A stretch of 64,000 nt of DNA from NCBI RefSeq assembly GCF_002234675.1, contig NC_019875.2:22314299-22378298 (forward strand), read 5' to 3'. The stretch's first letter is position 1; each line of letters opens with the position of its first letter. Positions 63,432 to 64,000 of this stretch are shown here, piece by piece. The notes beneath the pieces were generated by a model, which saw only the letters and a list, made by a program, of their open reading frames with translations, made no database searches and had not been told where the DNA came from. The translations under genes and the position numbers were made by a program. The stretch is from Oryzias latipes (Eukaryota; Chordata; Actinopteri; Beloniformes; Adrianichthyidae).

Positions 63432-64000
63432 CTGCAGGGAGCGAGACGGTGCTGAGAGGCAAAGATGCAACAGAGATGAGTGTGTGCTTGCGAGCGTGAG
63501 TGTGTGATGAGAAGACAGTGTGTGCAAACAGACCTTTGGATTGCATGTATTCTGCCTGACTGCGCTGGCTGTAAAGGTCTGGATGAAGATTCGAGGATAT
63601 GAACAGAGAGAAGGAGAGAAGCAAAACCTGGACACAAATATGGCAATAGTGATGAAGAAAGCAGAGAAAATACAAGGAAAGGAAAAAATGAAGTTTTTTT
63701 TTATTGCATGACCCACATAGCATATTTCTAAATGGATAAGGAAAGGTGGCATGCAAACCCTCTTTTATATCATTCAAAAGAAAAGCACAGCCTGAGTCAC
63801 TGTAGAGGTCTGGCCATTGTTTAATAATACTATTTGGTAGTTTATCCCCCACTAAACCTCTACTGGTTTGTTTTCTTATATTTACTTGTTACAGATAACT
63901 AACCCTGGGGGTGCAAACAGTGGCGGTTGTTCATTTCTCACCAGAACGCAGGTTCTTCTGCCTATTGTTTTGCTGGGGCTGTTAGGAACGAGAGCCTGTA

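Noticed and set aside
63424-63852. 142- and 170-codon minus-strand frames extending upstream of the candidate exon
   Set aside because: The upstream parts are Phe/Ser/His-rich low-complexity text and cross a likely acceptor, so I kept only the part after the splice site.
1-64000. CRISPR arrays, riboswitches, tRNA or rRNA genes, retroviral or other virus-derived elements
   Set aside because: None seen. The only tRNA-like text is within SINE heads, and no LTR pairs, capsid or envelope text was noticed.

Overview
This window is vertebrate nuclear DNA, almost certainly from a teleost fish. It has multi-exon genes with GT-AG introns, AT-rich intergenic DNA and several fish-type repeats (Tc1 elements, L2 and RTE-like LINEs, tRNA-derived SINEs, TTAA-flanked MITEs). 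It is not prokaryotic, and I found no CRISPR array, operon or viral element. CACTIN, CDC34 and SIRT6 all lie on human 19p13.3 (established knowledge), so the locus looks like a fish counterpart of that region. A percomorph of the medaka type is my guess only.

Layout. 1-5,000 is gene-poor and holds an old Tc1 transposon, a SINE-like repeat and a piggyBac-type MITE. 5,000-12,950 (+) is a class 4 semaphorin (763 aa, 14 coding exons), tentatively sema4e. 13,119-17,013 (-) is cactin (847 aa, 10 coding exons), tail to tail with the semaphorin. 17,014-18,185 is a short divergent interval that probably serves cactin and cdc34. 18,186-24,717 (+) is cdc34 (238 aa, 5 exons), with a large palindromic element in intron 3. 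25,236-44,516 (+) is sirt6 (347 aa, 8 exons), spread over 19 kb because its introns are full of transposons: a nested MITE pair, an L2 LINE, a decayed Tc1, a SINE with an 18-bp target-site duplication, and an RTE-like fragment. 44,517-55,357 is intergenic and repeat-bearing. 55,358-56,877 (-) is a three-exon relaxin-3-type peptide GPCR (418 aa) with a plausible TATA box at 57,188. 57,250-64,000 is intergenic, with a SINE, another Tc1 fossil and one possible terminal exon of an unidentified gene at 63,240-63,431 (-).

The genes do not form one pathway. Cactin is a nuclear spliceosome-associated protein, cdc34 is the E2 of SCF ubiquitin ligases, sirt6 is a chromatin NAD-dependent deacylase, the semaphorin is a membrane guidance ligand, and the GPCR responds to relaxin-family peptides. 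Exon boundaries were read by eye from splice sites, phase and protein family conservation. In all five genes the exon phases close exactly and the summed CDS is a multiple of three. No clearly undescribed system is present. The most unusual items are a non-autonomous repeat family with about eight copies or fragments here, the cdc34 intron palindrome, four SUMO-type motifs in the sirt6 tail, and the possible exon near the right edge.
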